Below, piece after piece: positions 1 to 6,617 of a stretch of 8,117 nucleotides of DNA (within the stretch, counting starts at the first letter, position 1; each line of letters starts with the position of its first letter). Location: the NCBI GenBank assembly GCA_035559315.1, contig DATMBJ010000247.1:1-8117 (forward strand), given 5' to 3'. Made by a program: the position numbers and the translations under genes. Below the pieces are notes generated by a model. The model worked only from the letters and a program-made list of their open reading frames with translations, did no database searches and had not been told where the DNA came from. Source of the DNA: DATLZM01 sp035559315. Lineage in GTDB: Bacteria > Actinomycetota > UBA4738 > HRBIN12.

Positions 1-307
1 CGCGGGGCGGCTCGCCCATCGGGGCCGGCCGCGGCTCCGCGGGGGCCTCGGGCTGGGCGGTGGGCGCGGCGCCCTCCTCCTCGATCTCGGCGAGGGGGGT
101 GCCGACCTTCACCGTCTGCCCCTCCGGCACGAGGATCCTCCGGAGGACCCCCGCCGAGGGCGACGGCACCTCGGTGTCGACCTTGTCGGTGGAGATCTCG
201 AAGAGGGGCTCGTCGCGCTCGACGCGGTCGCCCTCCCGCTTGAACCACCTGAGGATCGTCCCCTCGACGACCGTCTCGCCGAGCTGGGGCATCGTGATCG
301 ACGTCAT
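1..307 (-). CDS. 2-oxoacid dehydrogenase E2 (dihydrolipoamide acyltransferase), N-terminal part only
   Basis: Only the first 102 or so codons lie in the window; the gene runs off the left edge. The visible part is a lipoyl (biotinyl_lipoyl) domain at residues 1-75, starting MTSITMPQLGETVVEGTI, with the lipoylation hairpin EISTDKVDTEVPSP. Lys42 in DKV is the expected lipoate attachment site. An Ala/Pro/Glu-rich stretch follows from about residue 76, typical of the flexible linker that lets the lipoyl arm swing between E1, E2 and E3 active sites. The missing part should hold the E1/E3-binding domain and the acyltransferase domain. The ATG at 307 has GGGAGG four bases upstream and lies 19 nt after the E1 beta stop, so it is the last visible gene of the dehydrogenase operon. 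Acetyl, branched-chain acyl and succinyl specificities cannot be separated from this domain; operon order without an E1o gene argues against succinyl transfer. Confidence 0.93.
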   Translation of the reverse strand, partial: MTSITMPQLGETVVEGTILRWFKREGDRVERDEPLFEISTDKVDTEVPSPSAGVLRRILVPEGQTVKVGTPLAEIEEEGAAPTAQPEAPAEPRPAPMGEPPR

Positions 308-326
308 CGGGCCTCCCGGTTGGCTC

Positions 327-1373
327 CTACCACGCGCACAGCTGCTCGACCGCCTTCTCGATGTCCTCGACCTGGGGCAGGTAGGCGTCCTCGAGGGGAG
401 GGGAGAAGGGGACCGGCGTGTGGGGCGGCGCGAGCCGCATCACCGGCGCGTCCAGGTGCTCGAAGGCGCGCTCCGCGAGGGCCGCCGCCACCTCCGCGCC
501 GACCCCCAGGAACCGGTTCGACTCGTAGACCACGAGCGCCCGGCTGGTCCGCTCGACGCTCCGGAGCACGGTGTCGACGTCCAGGGGGTAGACGGTGCGG
601 AGGTCGACGACCTCGACCGAGATCCCCCGGGACGCGAGGGCGTCCGCGGCCTCGAGCGCCTTGTGGACCATCGCCCCGTAGGCCACCACGGTGCAGTCGT
701 CCCCCGCCCGCTTCACGTCGGCCACCCCGATCGGGACGAGGAAGTCGGGGTCGTCGGGGACGACCTCCTTCACCCGCCGGTAGATCCACTTGTGCTCGAG
801 GAACACGCAGGGGTTGTCGTCGCGGATCGCGGCCTTGAGGAGCCCCTTGGCGTCGGACGGGAAGGCCGGGCAGATCACCTTGAGCCCCGGCTGGTGCGCG
901 AACCAGGCCTCGGGGTTCGTGGAGTGGAAGGCGCTCGCCCGCACGCCCCCGCCCGAGGGCCCGCGGAGCACGATGGGGAGCGGCACGCCCGACCGGTAGT
1001 GGTACCGGGCGGCCGCGGTCACGATCTCGTCGAAGCCGGAGGACATGAAGTCCGCGTACTGGAACTCGGCCACCGGGCGGAGCCCCTCCATCGCCGCGCC
1101 GATCGCCATCCCCACGATCGTCTCCTCGCAGATCGGGGTGTCCATGACGCGCTCCGGGCCGAACCGCTCGATGAAGCCCTCGGTGACCTTGAACGCCCCC
1201 CCGTAGACCCCGATGTCCTCGCCGAGGAGGAACACGCGCTCGTCGCGCTCCATCTCCTCCCACAGGGCCTCGGCGATGGCCACGAGGTACGTGGCCTCGC
1301 CCGCCTCGGTCCGCTTCCCGCGGGGCTCGGCCCCGTGGCCGGCGGCGCCGGCCTCGAGCTGCTGGGTCGCCAT
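327..1373 (-). CDS. 2-oxoacid dehydrogenase E1 component, beta subunit
   Basis: The 348-residue protein is a full-length E1 beta (pyruvate or branched-chain 2-oxoacid dehydrogenase type). With E1 alpha it forms the thiamine-diphosphate-dependent decarboxylase that acylates the lipoyl arm of E2. Seen in the sequence: GEDIGVYGG at 51-59; DTPICEETIVG at 78-88, where Glu83 is the equivalent of the ThDP-activating glutamate; a pyrimidine/core region around EFQYADF (103-109); and FHSTNPEAWFAH near 149-160, with conserved His150. The C-terminal transketolase-like domain follows (about 220-345). The N-terminus (about 25 residues) is a loose, Ala/Gly/Glu-rich extension. I chose the ATG at 1373 because it overlaps the E1 alpha stop as TGATG and has a GGAGGGG-type site about ten bases before it. 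The frame is open much further upstream, but that part lies inside E1 alpha. Substrate is uncertain: pyruvate and branched-chain 2-oxoacids are both plausible. Confidence 0.95.
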   Translation of the reverse strand: MATQQLEAGAAGHGAEPRGKRTEAGEATYLVAIAEALWEEMERDERVFLLGEDIGVYGGAFKVTEGFIERFGPERVMDTPICEETIVGMAIGAAMEGLRPVAEFQYADFMSSGFDEIVTAAARYHYRSGVPLPIVLRGPSGGGVRASAFHSTNPEAWFAHQPGLKVICPAFPSDAKGLLKAAIRDDNPCVFLEHKWIYRRVKEVVPDDPDFLVPIGVADVKRAGDDCTVVAYGAMVHKALEAADALASRGISVEVVDLRTVYPLDVDTVLRSVERTSRALVVYESNRFLGVGAEVAAALAERAFEHLDAPVMRLAPPHTPVPFSPPLEDAYLPQVEDIEKAVEQLCAW

Positions 1374-2437
1374 CAGCCCGTCCCCCCCTCCCGGGAGGGC
1401 TCGCTCGCCCAGTACCCGTCGTCGGTGAAGACGCCCTTCGTGACGTCCTCGGGGACCGGGAAGGGGGAGGACTGGGCGAACCGGTAGCCCTCGTCGAACT
1501 CCCGCTCCACCCGCTCGTCGATGGCCCGCACCTCGTCCTCCTCGATCAGCCCCTCCGCCCGGAGGCGGTCCTCGAACCGACGGACCGGGTCGCGGTGGGT
1601 CATGTACTCCTCGAGGAGCTCCCTCGGCACGTACTTCGCGGGGTCGTGGCCGGCGTGGCCCCGCCAGCGGAGCGAGACCGACTCGATCAGCGTGGGCCCG
1701 CCCCCGGCCCGCGCGCGGTCGACGGCCTCCCGGGCCGCGCGGTACACCTCGAGGACGTCCGTCCCGTCCACCCGCACGCCCGGCATCCCGTAGGCGGCCG
1801 CCCGCTCCGCGATCGTCGGCACCGGGAACTCGAGGGCGTTCGGGGTCGAGTACGCGTACTGGTTGTTGTTCACGACCCACACCACCGGGAGCTTGTGGAT
1901 CGCCGAGACGTTCAGGGCCTCGTGCCAACGCCCGTTGGAGGTCGCGCCGTCGCCGCAGATCGCCATGGCCACCCGGTCCTCGCCGCGGCGCTTGTAGGCG
2001 AGGGCCGCGCCGCAGGCGATCGGGTAGGCGATCGGGAGGTGGGAGATCACGGTGAAGGTCCTGGCGCCGTACCAGTCCCCCATGTGGCTGTTCCCGTCGC
2101 GGCCCCGGGTGTACCCGTCGATCCGCCCCCAGAACTGGGCCATCACCCGCTTGAGGTCCACGCCCTTGGCGAACTGGGCCGAGAGGTCGCGGTGGGTGGG
2201 GAAGAGCGAGTCGTCCTTCCGGAGCGCGTAGGCGGCGCCCACGTGGGTGCCCTCCTGCCCCCGCCCCGAGTAGATCGCCCCCGGCAGGCGTCCCTGCCGG
2301 TACAGGGCCTCCATCCGCTCGTCGAAGTACCGGCAGAGCTTGAGGAGGTAGAGGATCTCGTGCAGCTGTTCCCGCGAGAGCTCGGGTACCGGGCCCTCGC
2401 CCTTCCGCCGCGACCGGGCCGACGTCTTCGTGGCCAT
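1373..2437 (-). CDS. 2-oxoacid dehydrogenase E1 component, alpha subunit
   Basis: The 354-residue protein is E1 alpha, the ThDP-binding partner of E1 beta in a pyruvate or branched-chain 2-oxoacid dehydrogenase. The ThDP motif is clear: GDG at 162-164 followed after 25 residues by NNN at 190-192. FPTHRD (79-84) carries an active-site-region His82, GRDGNSHMGD lies at 112-121, and RWRGHAGHDP (257-266) contains the conserved His261 of the phosphorylation-loop region. The usual HGHSxxD form is altered to RGHAGHD here. The first 18 residues are basic and probably disordered. The ATG at 2437 is preceded by TAGGAGGGGAG, in which the E3 stop codon TAG overlaps the Shine-Dalgarno site; the gap to E3 is only 8 nt. 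The stop shares one base with the E1 beta start (TGATG), which suggests translational coupling and 1:1 subunit synthesis. An acetoin dehydrogenase role is possible but less likely, since no aco-specific neighbour is seen. Confidence 0.95.
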   Translation of the reverse strand: MATKTSARSRRKGEGPVPELSREQLHEILYLLKLCRYFDERMEALYRQGRLPGAIYSGRGQEGTHVGAAYALRKDDSLFPTHRDLSAQFAKGVDLKRVMAQFWGRIDGYTRGRDGNSHMGDWYGARTFTVISHLPIAYPIACGAALAYKRRGEDRVAMAICGDGATSNGRWHEALNVSAIHKLPVVWVVNNNQYAYSTPNALEFPVPTIAERAAAYGMPGVRVDGTDVLEVYRAAREAVDRARAGGGPTLIESVSLRWRGHAGHDPAKYVPRELLEEYMTHRDPVRRFEDRLRAEGLIEEDEVRAIDERVEREFDEGYRFAQSSPFPVPEDVTKGVFTDDGYWASEPSREGGTG

Positions 2438-2445
2438 CTCCCCTC

Positions 2446-3819
2446 CTACGGGGTGTGCAGCGGCTTACCGGCGAGCGCCAGATGCGCCTCGCCGATCGCC
2501 TCGGACAGGGACGGGTGGGGGTGGATGAGGGCCGCCACCTCGGCGGGGGCCGCCTCCCAGTTCGTGATGAGCATCCCCTCGGAGATCAGGTCGGTGACGT
2601 GGGGCCCCACCAGGTGCACGCCGAGCACCGGCCCGCCCGCGGCGGCCACGAGCTTCACGATCCCGCCCTCGCCCACGATGTTCGCCTTCCCGATGCCGCG
2701 GAGGTCCAGGACCTCGACCACCACGTCGTGTCCCCGCTCGCGCGCCTGCTCCTCCGTGAGGCCGACCGAGGCGACCTCCGGCGAGCAGTACGTGACCCGC
2801 GGGATCCCGGCGTAGTCGATCTCGGGGACCGCGATGCCCGCGAGCCGCTCCGCCACCGCGATGCCCTCGGTGAACGCGACGTGGGCGAGCTGGAGGGGGG
2901 TGGCGGCGACGTCGCCCACCGCCCACACGTGGGGGGCCGTCGTCTGGAGCTGGCCGTCCACCTTCACGAACCCCCGGTCCAGCTCCACGCCGGCCGCCTC
3001 GAGCCCGAGGTCGTCGGTGACGGGCTCCCGGCCCACGGCGACCAGGCAGAGGTCGGCGGAGACCGTCGTCGCACCACCCGCGTCGAAGGTCACCTCGACC
3101 CGGTCCCCGTGGTCCACGATGGCCTCCACCCGGACCCCCGTGTGGGCGCGGATCCCGCGGCGCCGGAACGCCCGGGCCAGCTCCTTCGAGACGTCCTGGT
3201 CCTCGAGCGGCGCGATCCGGGGCAGCGCCTCGAGGAGCGTCACCTCGGCCCCCAGGGACCGGTAGAAGGACGCGAACTCGAGCCCCACGGCGCCGGCCCC
3301 GATCACGACGGCCGAGCCCGGCAGGAAGGGGAGCGCGAGGGCCTCGTCGCTCGTGACGACCCGCTCGGAGCGGCGGGTCCCCGGGAGGAGCTTGGGGCGT
3401 GAGCCGGTGGCGAGCACCACGTCCGTGGCCTCCAGCCGACGCCCGTCGACCTCGACCGCGGGGCCCGGGAGGAGCCGGGCCGTCCCCCGCACCACCTCGA
3501 TGCCGCGCTGGCGGATCAGGCCCGTGAGGCCCGAGACCAGCTTGTCGACGATCCGGTCGCGGAAGGCGGCGATGGCCTCCCGGTCCGGCTCGCCGGAGGC
3601 CCGCACCCCCCACTCCCCGGCCCGCCTGACCGTGTCCAGCACCTCGGCCGATCGGAGCAGGGCCTTGGTCGGGATGCAGCCCCGGAGCAGGCACGTCCCC
3701 CCCAGGCGCTCGTCCCGTTCGATCAGGGCCACGCGCTTGCCGAGCTGTGCGGCCCGGAGGGCGGCGGAGTAGCCGCCCGTGCCGGCGCCGATCACCGCTA
3801 CGTCGTAGGCGTCGCCCAT
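2446..3819 (-). CDS. lpdA: Dihydrolipoyl dehydrogenase (E3)
   Basis: The 457-residue flavoprotein reoxidises the dihydrolipoyl arm of E2 and passes electrons through FAD to NAD+. Seen directly: the FAD Rossmann motif GAGTGG at 11-16; the redox-active disulfide in GGTCLLRGCIPTK, Cys43 and Cys48; the NAD-binding motif GAGAVG at 174-179, with Glu197 at the end of the second strand, as expected for NAD rather than NADP; the second FAD segment VWAVGDVA; and the C-terminal HPHPSLSE, with the catalytic His435/Glu440 dyad that serves the partner subunit. Length is normal for the family. The redox loop reads CLLRGC instead of the common CLNVGC, a mild variant. The ATG at 3819 sits six residues before the first beta strand and follows a weak GGTGGG site. 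It is the first gene of the tight E3-E1 alpha-E1 beta-E2 block, so it is most likely the dedicated E3 of this complex. Confidence 0.96.
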   Translation of the reverse strand: MGDAYDVAVIGAGTGGYSAALRAAQLGKRVALIERDERLGGTCLLRGCIPTKALLRSAEVLDTVRRAGEWGVRASGEPDREAIAAFRDRIVDKLVSGLTGLIRQRGIEVVRGTARLLPGPAVEVDGRRLEATDVVLATGSRPKLLPGTRRSERVVTSDEALALPFLPGSAVVIGAGAVGLEFASFYRSLGAEVTLLEALPRIAPLEDQDVSKELARAFRRRGIRAHTGVRVEAIVDHGDRVEVTFDAGGATTVSADLCLVAVGREPVTDDLGLEAAGVELDRGFVKVDGQLQTTAPHVWAVGDVAATPLQLAHVAFTEGIAVAERLAGIAVPEIDYAGIPRVTYCSPEVASVGLTEEQARERGHDVVVEVLDLRGIGKANIVGEGGIVKLVAAAGGPVLGVHLVGPHVTDLISEGMLITNWEAAPAEVAALIHPHPSLSEAIGEAHLALAGKPLHTP

Positions 3820-3864
3820 CCCACCGATGCTACCGCGTCCGCCCCCGGAGCCGCCCCGGACCGG

Positions 3865-4569
3865 TCAGGCCGACCGTGCGCGGGCGGCCTGGATCATCTC
3901 GGCGACCCGGGTCCCGCCGAACCGAGCGCTCCCCACCAGGCGGTCCAGGAGCCGCTCGGCCCGCCGCGAGTCCGGCACCACGGCGACGACGACGTAGAGC
4001 CCCGAGCTCGGGATGCCCAGGCTCCGGACGGGGCCGAAGCCCGGCGCCGCCACGAAGTAGGCCCACCGCGTGGCGCCGCCGCGGGCCGCGCACGTCCCCT
4101 CGCCCCGCGCCACGTAGTCCCCGGGCGAGGCGGCGGGGCCGGAGACGAGCGGCGGACGGTGGTCGGCGTAGACCCGCTGCACCTCGGCCCGGCACCCCGG
4201 CGAGCCGAGGAGCCGGCCCAGGGCCGGGCCGGTCGCGGCGAGGTAGAAGAAGTCGCTCGGGATCCCCACCGCGGCCGCGTCCACCCACAGCGCCGCGAGC
4301 CCGGCCACGGACCCGTCCATCCGACCCCAGGCCCGCGGCCTGGGCGACGCGTAGATCCCCCGCTGGGTCGGGGGGCCGTCGGCGATGGCCGGTCGCCAGT
4401 CGTCGGGGACCAGGGCCCGGACCTCCTCCGCCTCGACCACGCTGAAGGGCGAGGGGGACTCCCGGATCGAGAGCGGCGTGGCCGGCTCGGCGGGGAGGTC
4501 CGGCGGTCCGGCGTCGCGGCAACCCGCCGCGGCCAGCGCCAGCACGAGCCAGGCGATGGTCCTCCGCAC
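3865..4569 (-). CDS. Predicted lipoprotein of unknown function
   Basis: I do not recognise this 234-residue protein. It starts from GTG with MRRT, then a hydrophobic segment (residues 5-15) ending in AAAGC at 13-17, a permissive lipobox, so Cys17 is the likely diacylglyceryl acceptor. A Pro-rich linker (20-45) follows, then a folded region of about 190 residues. It holds two further cysteines, Cys126 and Cys160, that could form a disulfide outside the membrane, and a hydrophobic strand LYVVVAVVPDS near 191-201. The C-terminal 35 residues are basic and helical in character. The GTG start is chosen because it gives a clean signal peptide; an ATG at 4586 is out of frame. No Shine-Dalgarno site precedes it. 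It lies between the histidine kinase (55-nt gap) and lpdA (45-nt gap), and base and codon use match its neighbours. It could be an envelope sensor or accessory protein for the kinase, but nothing in the sequence proves this. Confidence 0.78.
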   Translation of the reverse strand: MRRTIAWLVLALAAAGCRDAGPPDLPAEPATPLSIRESPSPFSVVEAEEVRALVPDDWRPAIADGPPTQRGIYASPRPRAWGRMDGSVAGLAALWVDAAAVGIPSDFFYLAATGPALGRLLGSPGCRAEVQRVYADHRPPLVSGPAASPGDYVARGEGTCAARGGATRWAYFVAAPGFGPVRSLGIPSSGLYVVVAVVPDSRRAERLLDRLVGSARFGGTRVAEMIQAARARSA

Positions 4570-4581
4570 CGTACCCGGCGC

Positions 4582-4587
4582 AGCATA
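4582..4587 (-). promoter_or_regulatory. Possible -10 element for the lipoprotein gene (leaderless or nearly so)
   Basis: On the minus strand TATGCT lies 12 nt before the GTG start at 4569, which would place transcription initiation about 5 nt from the start codon. That would explain why no Shine-Dalgarno site is seen. No convincing -35 hexamer is visible, so this is weak. Confidence 0.25.
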
Positions 4588-4602
4588 GACCCCGCGGCGG
4601 GT

Positions 4603-4622
4603 GCGGCGCCAGCCGGCGCCGC
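4603..4622 (-). terminator. Strong GC hairpin directly after the histidine kinase stop codon
   Basis: GCGGCGCC (4603-4610) and GGCGCCGC (4615-4622) are perfect 8-bp inverted arms around a 4-nt loop, starting 2 nt beyond the kinase stop codon at 4625-4627. No U-tract follows on the minus strand, so it may be a factor-assisted terminator, an mRNA 3'-end stabiliser or a pause site rather than a classical intrinsic terminator. It is the best candidate boundary between the two-component genes and the lipoprotein/dehydrogenase genes. Confidence 0.4.
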
Positions 4623-4624
4623 CG

Positions 4625-5854
4625 CTACGCCCGCGTCCCCGGTTCGGCCGGGACGTCGGGGGCGAACAGCGGGGGCGCGGTGACCCGCTGGCCGCGATCG
4701 GCGGGGATGCAGAACGACACCCTGGTCCCCCCCGAGGGGAGGGGGTCGGCCCACATCACCCCCCCGTGCTGCACCACGAGCTGGCGCGCCAGGTGGAGCC
4801 CCAGGCCCACGCCGGCCCGCTCCTTCCGGAGCACCCGCTCCCCCGTGGAGAAGGGCTCGTCGAACGCCCGGGACAGGACCTCGCGGGCCATCCCGAGCCC
4901 ATGGTCGGTCACCGTGACCAGGACGCCCTCGTCCAGCACCCGCGCGCGGAGCGAGACCGTCTCGTGCGGGGGCGAGTAGCGGCAGGCGTTGTCCAGGAGC
5001 TGCCGCACCACCTCCGAGATCCGCCCCGGGTCGGCCAGCGCCGTGACGGGGTCCGGGACCTGGTGCTCGATCCGGTGCTGGGGGTAGCGACGGGCGGCCT
5101 CCTCGGCGAGGTGGCGGAGGAGCGGCGCGAGGTCGACCCGCTGGACGTTGAGCGCGAGCGTCCCGCGGTCGAGCTCGGCGATCGTGAGGATCTCGTCCAC
5201 GATGCCCATCAGCTTGTCCAGGGAGGCCTCCAGCTGCTGGAGGAACTCCGCCCGCTCGGGCTCGGGGACGTCCCGGTTCCGGAGGACGTAGGCGATCCCC
5301 TTGGCCACGGTGACGGGCGTGCGGAGCTCGTGCGAGACGTTGGCCAGGAACTCTGCCTTCGCCGCCTGCACCTCGTCGAGCTTCCCGGTCGCCTCCGCCA
5401 GCGACTCCTCGAGCTCCTGGTCGCGGCGGAGGGACTCGGCGAAGCGCTCGGCCAGGAGGCGGGCCACCTTCGGCGAGAGGACCACGCCGACCCCGGCGGC
5501 CGTCGCCGCGACGGCCCGCACCACGTCGTCCGGGCCGTCCTCCTTGAGGAGGTAGCCGGCCGCGCCCGCGCCGAGCATCTGGGCCGCCGAGCCGGCCGAG
5601 GCCACCGCGGTCCAGCACAGCAGCTTCGTCCCCGGCGAGGTGGCCAGGATCCGGCGGACGAGCTCGGTCCCCGAGAGGCCCTCGAGGTCGATCTCGCAGA
5701 CGGCCACCTCGGGCTGGAGCCTGCCGGCCAGCTCGACCGCGCGGAACCCGTCCGGGGCGCCCTCGACCTCGAGCTCCGTGCCGGAGCGCAGGAGCGCGTA
5801 CTGGAGCAGCGCCAGCCCGTCCGGCGCGTCGCAGAGGAGGACCTTCGTCGCCAT
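4625..5854 (-). CDS. Soluble histidine kinase with N-terminal receiver-like domain (REC-HisKA-HATPase_c)
   Basis: The protein has 409 residues and no membrane segment, so it should act in the cytosol. Residues 3-120 form a receiver-like fold, but its acidic pocket is altered: Cys8-Asp9 in place of the usual Asp-Asp pair and Glu54 where the phosphoacceptor aspartate belongs, while Thr82 and Lys104 are kept. A charged, probably coiled-coil linker (about 130-165) leads to the HisKA dimerisation helix with the H-box FLANVSHELRTP, His175 being the autophosphorylation site. The ATPase domain shows the N-box LLDNACRYSP (Asn289), G1 DHGLG (317-321), an F-box-like AFDEPFSTG (330-338) and G2 GVGLGL (348-353). 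All catalytic kinase motifs are intact. The ATG at 5854 starts exactly at the first receiver strand, although no Shine-Dalgarno site is visible. It lies 47 nt after the NarL-type regulator and is probably its partner. The signal is unknown; the Glu54 domain may be a constitutive or ligand-sensing module. Confidence 0.92.
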   Translation of the reverse strand: MATKVLLCDAPDGLALLQYALLRSGTELEVEGAPDGFRAVELAGRLQPEVAVCEIDLEGLSGTELVRRILATSPGTKLLCWTAVASAGSAAQMLGAGAAGYLLKEDGPDDVVRAVAATAAGVGVVLSPKVARLLAERFAESLRRDQELEESLAEATGKLDEVQAAKAEFLANVSHELRTPVTVAKGIAYVLRNRDVPEPERAEFLQQLEASLDKLMGIVDEILTIAELDRGTLALNVQRVDLAPLLRHLAEEAARRYPQHRIEHQVPDPVTALADPGRISEVVRQLLDNACRYSPPHETVSLRARVLDEGVLVTVTDHGLGMAREVLSRAFDEPFSTGERVLRKERAGVGLGLHLARQLVVQHGGVMWADPLPSGGTRVSFCIPADRGQRVTAPPLFAPDVPAEPGTRA

Positions 5855-5901
5855 CCGTGCAAGGTATCGACGCCGGGGGGCGCGGGTTGAGCCGGACGGC
5901 C

Positions 5902-6534
5902 TTACTCGACGAGGCCGCTCCGGATCGCGATCGCCACGGCCTGGGCCCGGTCGTTCGCGCCGAGCTTCTCGAAGATCCGCTCGAGGTGGGTCTTGACGGT
6001 GTGGGGCGAGATCCCCAGGTCGCGGGCGACCTCCTTCGTGGTCGCGCCGTAGGCCACCTTCTGGAGGATCTCCTTCTCGCGCCTCGAGAGGGGCGCGGCG
6101 GCGGGCCGCTTGTCGGCGAGCTGGACCTCCTCGATGAAGGCCCGGGTGAGGAGGGGGTGGATCACGGCCTTGCCCTCGAGCGCCATCCGGGCCGCGTTCA
6201 CGAGCTCGTCGGCGGAGGCGTCCTTGAGCAGGTAGCCGGAGACCCCGGCCTGGATGGCCTCGGAGATCGCGGCCCTCGATTCGTCCACGGTGAACAGGAT
6301 CACACGGGTCTGCGGCGAGCGCTCGCGGATCAGGCGGGTCGCCTCGATCCCGTCCATCCCGGGCATCCGGACGTCCATGAACACGACGTCGGGGTGGAGC
6401 TCGCTGGCCCGCTCGACGGCCTCCTCCCCGGTCGCCGCCTCGCCGACAACCTCGACGTCCTCGGTCAGCTCGAGCGCCGACCGGAGCCCGTCCCGGGTCA
6501 CCGGGTGGTCGTCCACGATCAGAGCGGTGATCAC
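5902..6534 (-). CDS. NarL/FixJ-type response regulator (REC plus LuxR helix-turn-helix)
   Basis: The 210-residue DNA-binding regulator has a complete receiver: Asp8-Asp9 acidic pair, phosphoacceptor Asp54 in MDVRMPGMDG, Thr82 and Lys104 in GYLLKD. After a short linker (about 125-147) comes a LuxR/GerE helix-turn-helix at 148-210, with the family signature LSRREKEIL (149-157), KEVARDLGIS (167-176) and the recognition-helix segment TVKTHLERIFEKLG (179-192). I chose GTG at 6534 because it starts directly at the first receiver strand and has GGGAGGG six bases upstream. An in-frame ATG at 6639 would add 35 low-complexity residues, extend into the coding start of the divergent gene and lacks support. 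The regulator is first in the minus-strand series, next to the kinase gene, and faces a divergent SufT-type gene, so autoregulation or control of the 83-bp divergent region is plausible. Its targets are unknown. Confidence 0.94.
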   Translation of the reverse strand: MITALIVDDHPVTRDGLRSALELTEDVEVVGEAATGEEAVERASELHPDVVFMDVRMPGMDGIEATRLIRERSPQTRVILFTVDESRAAISEAIQAGVSGYLLKDASADELVNAARMALEGKAVIHPLLTRAFIEEVQLADKRPAAAPLSRREKEILQKVAYGATTKEVARDLGISPHTVKTHLERIFEKLGANDRAQAVAIAIRSGLVE

Positions 6535-6617
6535 CGATCGCCCTCCCGCGCCGTCCGCGTTCGCCTGGTCGCTCCCGGCGACCTGTAGGATAGACGGTCG
6601 AGGAGGCTGGTTCGCGT
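6535..6617. promoter_or_regulatory. Divergent intergenic region with overlapping candidate promoters
   Basis: These 83 bp separate the regulator start (6534, minus) from the SufT-type start (6618, plus). TAGGAT at 6586-6591 on the plus strand and TATCCT at 6592-6587 on the minus strand are candidate -10 elements that occupy the same bases, so the two promoters could exclude each other. Neither has a good -35 hexamer at normal spacing. The plus-strand gene has AGGAGG at 6601-6606, eleven bases before its ATG. Base content supports a regulatory role, but the exact elements are tentative. Confidence 0.4.
6541..6547 (-). promoter_or_regulatory. Ribosome binding site that fixes the GTG start of the response regulator
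   Basis: GGGAGGG on the minus strand is six bases before GTG at 6534. It supports that codon over the upstream in-frame ATG at 6639. Confidence 0.7.

Noticed and set aside
60..1487. Long plus-strand open frame opposite E1 beta and E1 alpha
   Set aside because: Its translation is low-complexity, rich in Arg, Pro, Gly and Ala, with no family motif, and it lies antisense to two well-identified genes. Long antisense frames are expected when codon third positions are almost all G or C.
1374..1928. N-terminal extension of E1 beta upstream of 1373
   Set aside because: The frame is open but the extension is Arg/Gly/Pro shadow sequence inside E1 alpha; the ATG at 1373 has a ribosome site and the normal family start.
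1373..2437. Assignment of E1 alpha specifically to acetoin dehydrogenase
   Set aside because: E1 alpha motifs are shared between pyruvate, branched-chain and acetoin enzymes and no acetoin-specific gene is in the window, so the substrate is left open.
1595..3402. Plus-strand open frames opposite E1 alpha and lpdA
   Set aside because: Composition is His/Arg/Gly/Asp-biased shadow coding with no recognisable domain; the minus-strand genes account for the region completely.
4601..6588. Plus-strand open frames opposite the kinase and regulator
   Set aside because: They mirror the codon structure of the two-component genes and have no ribosome site or motif.
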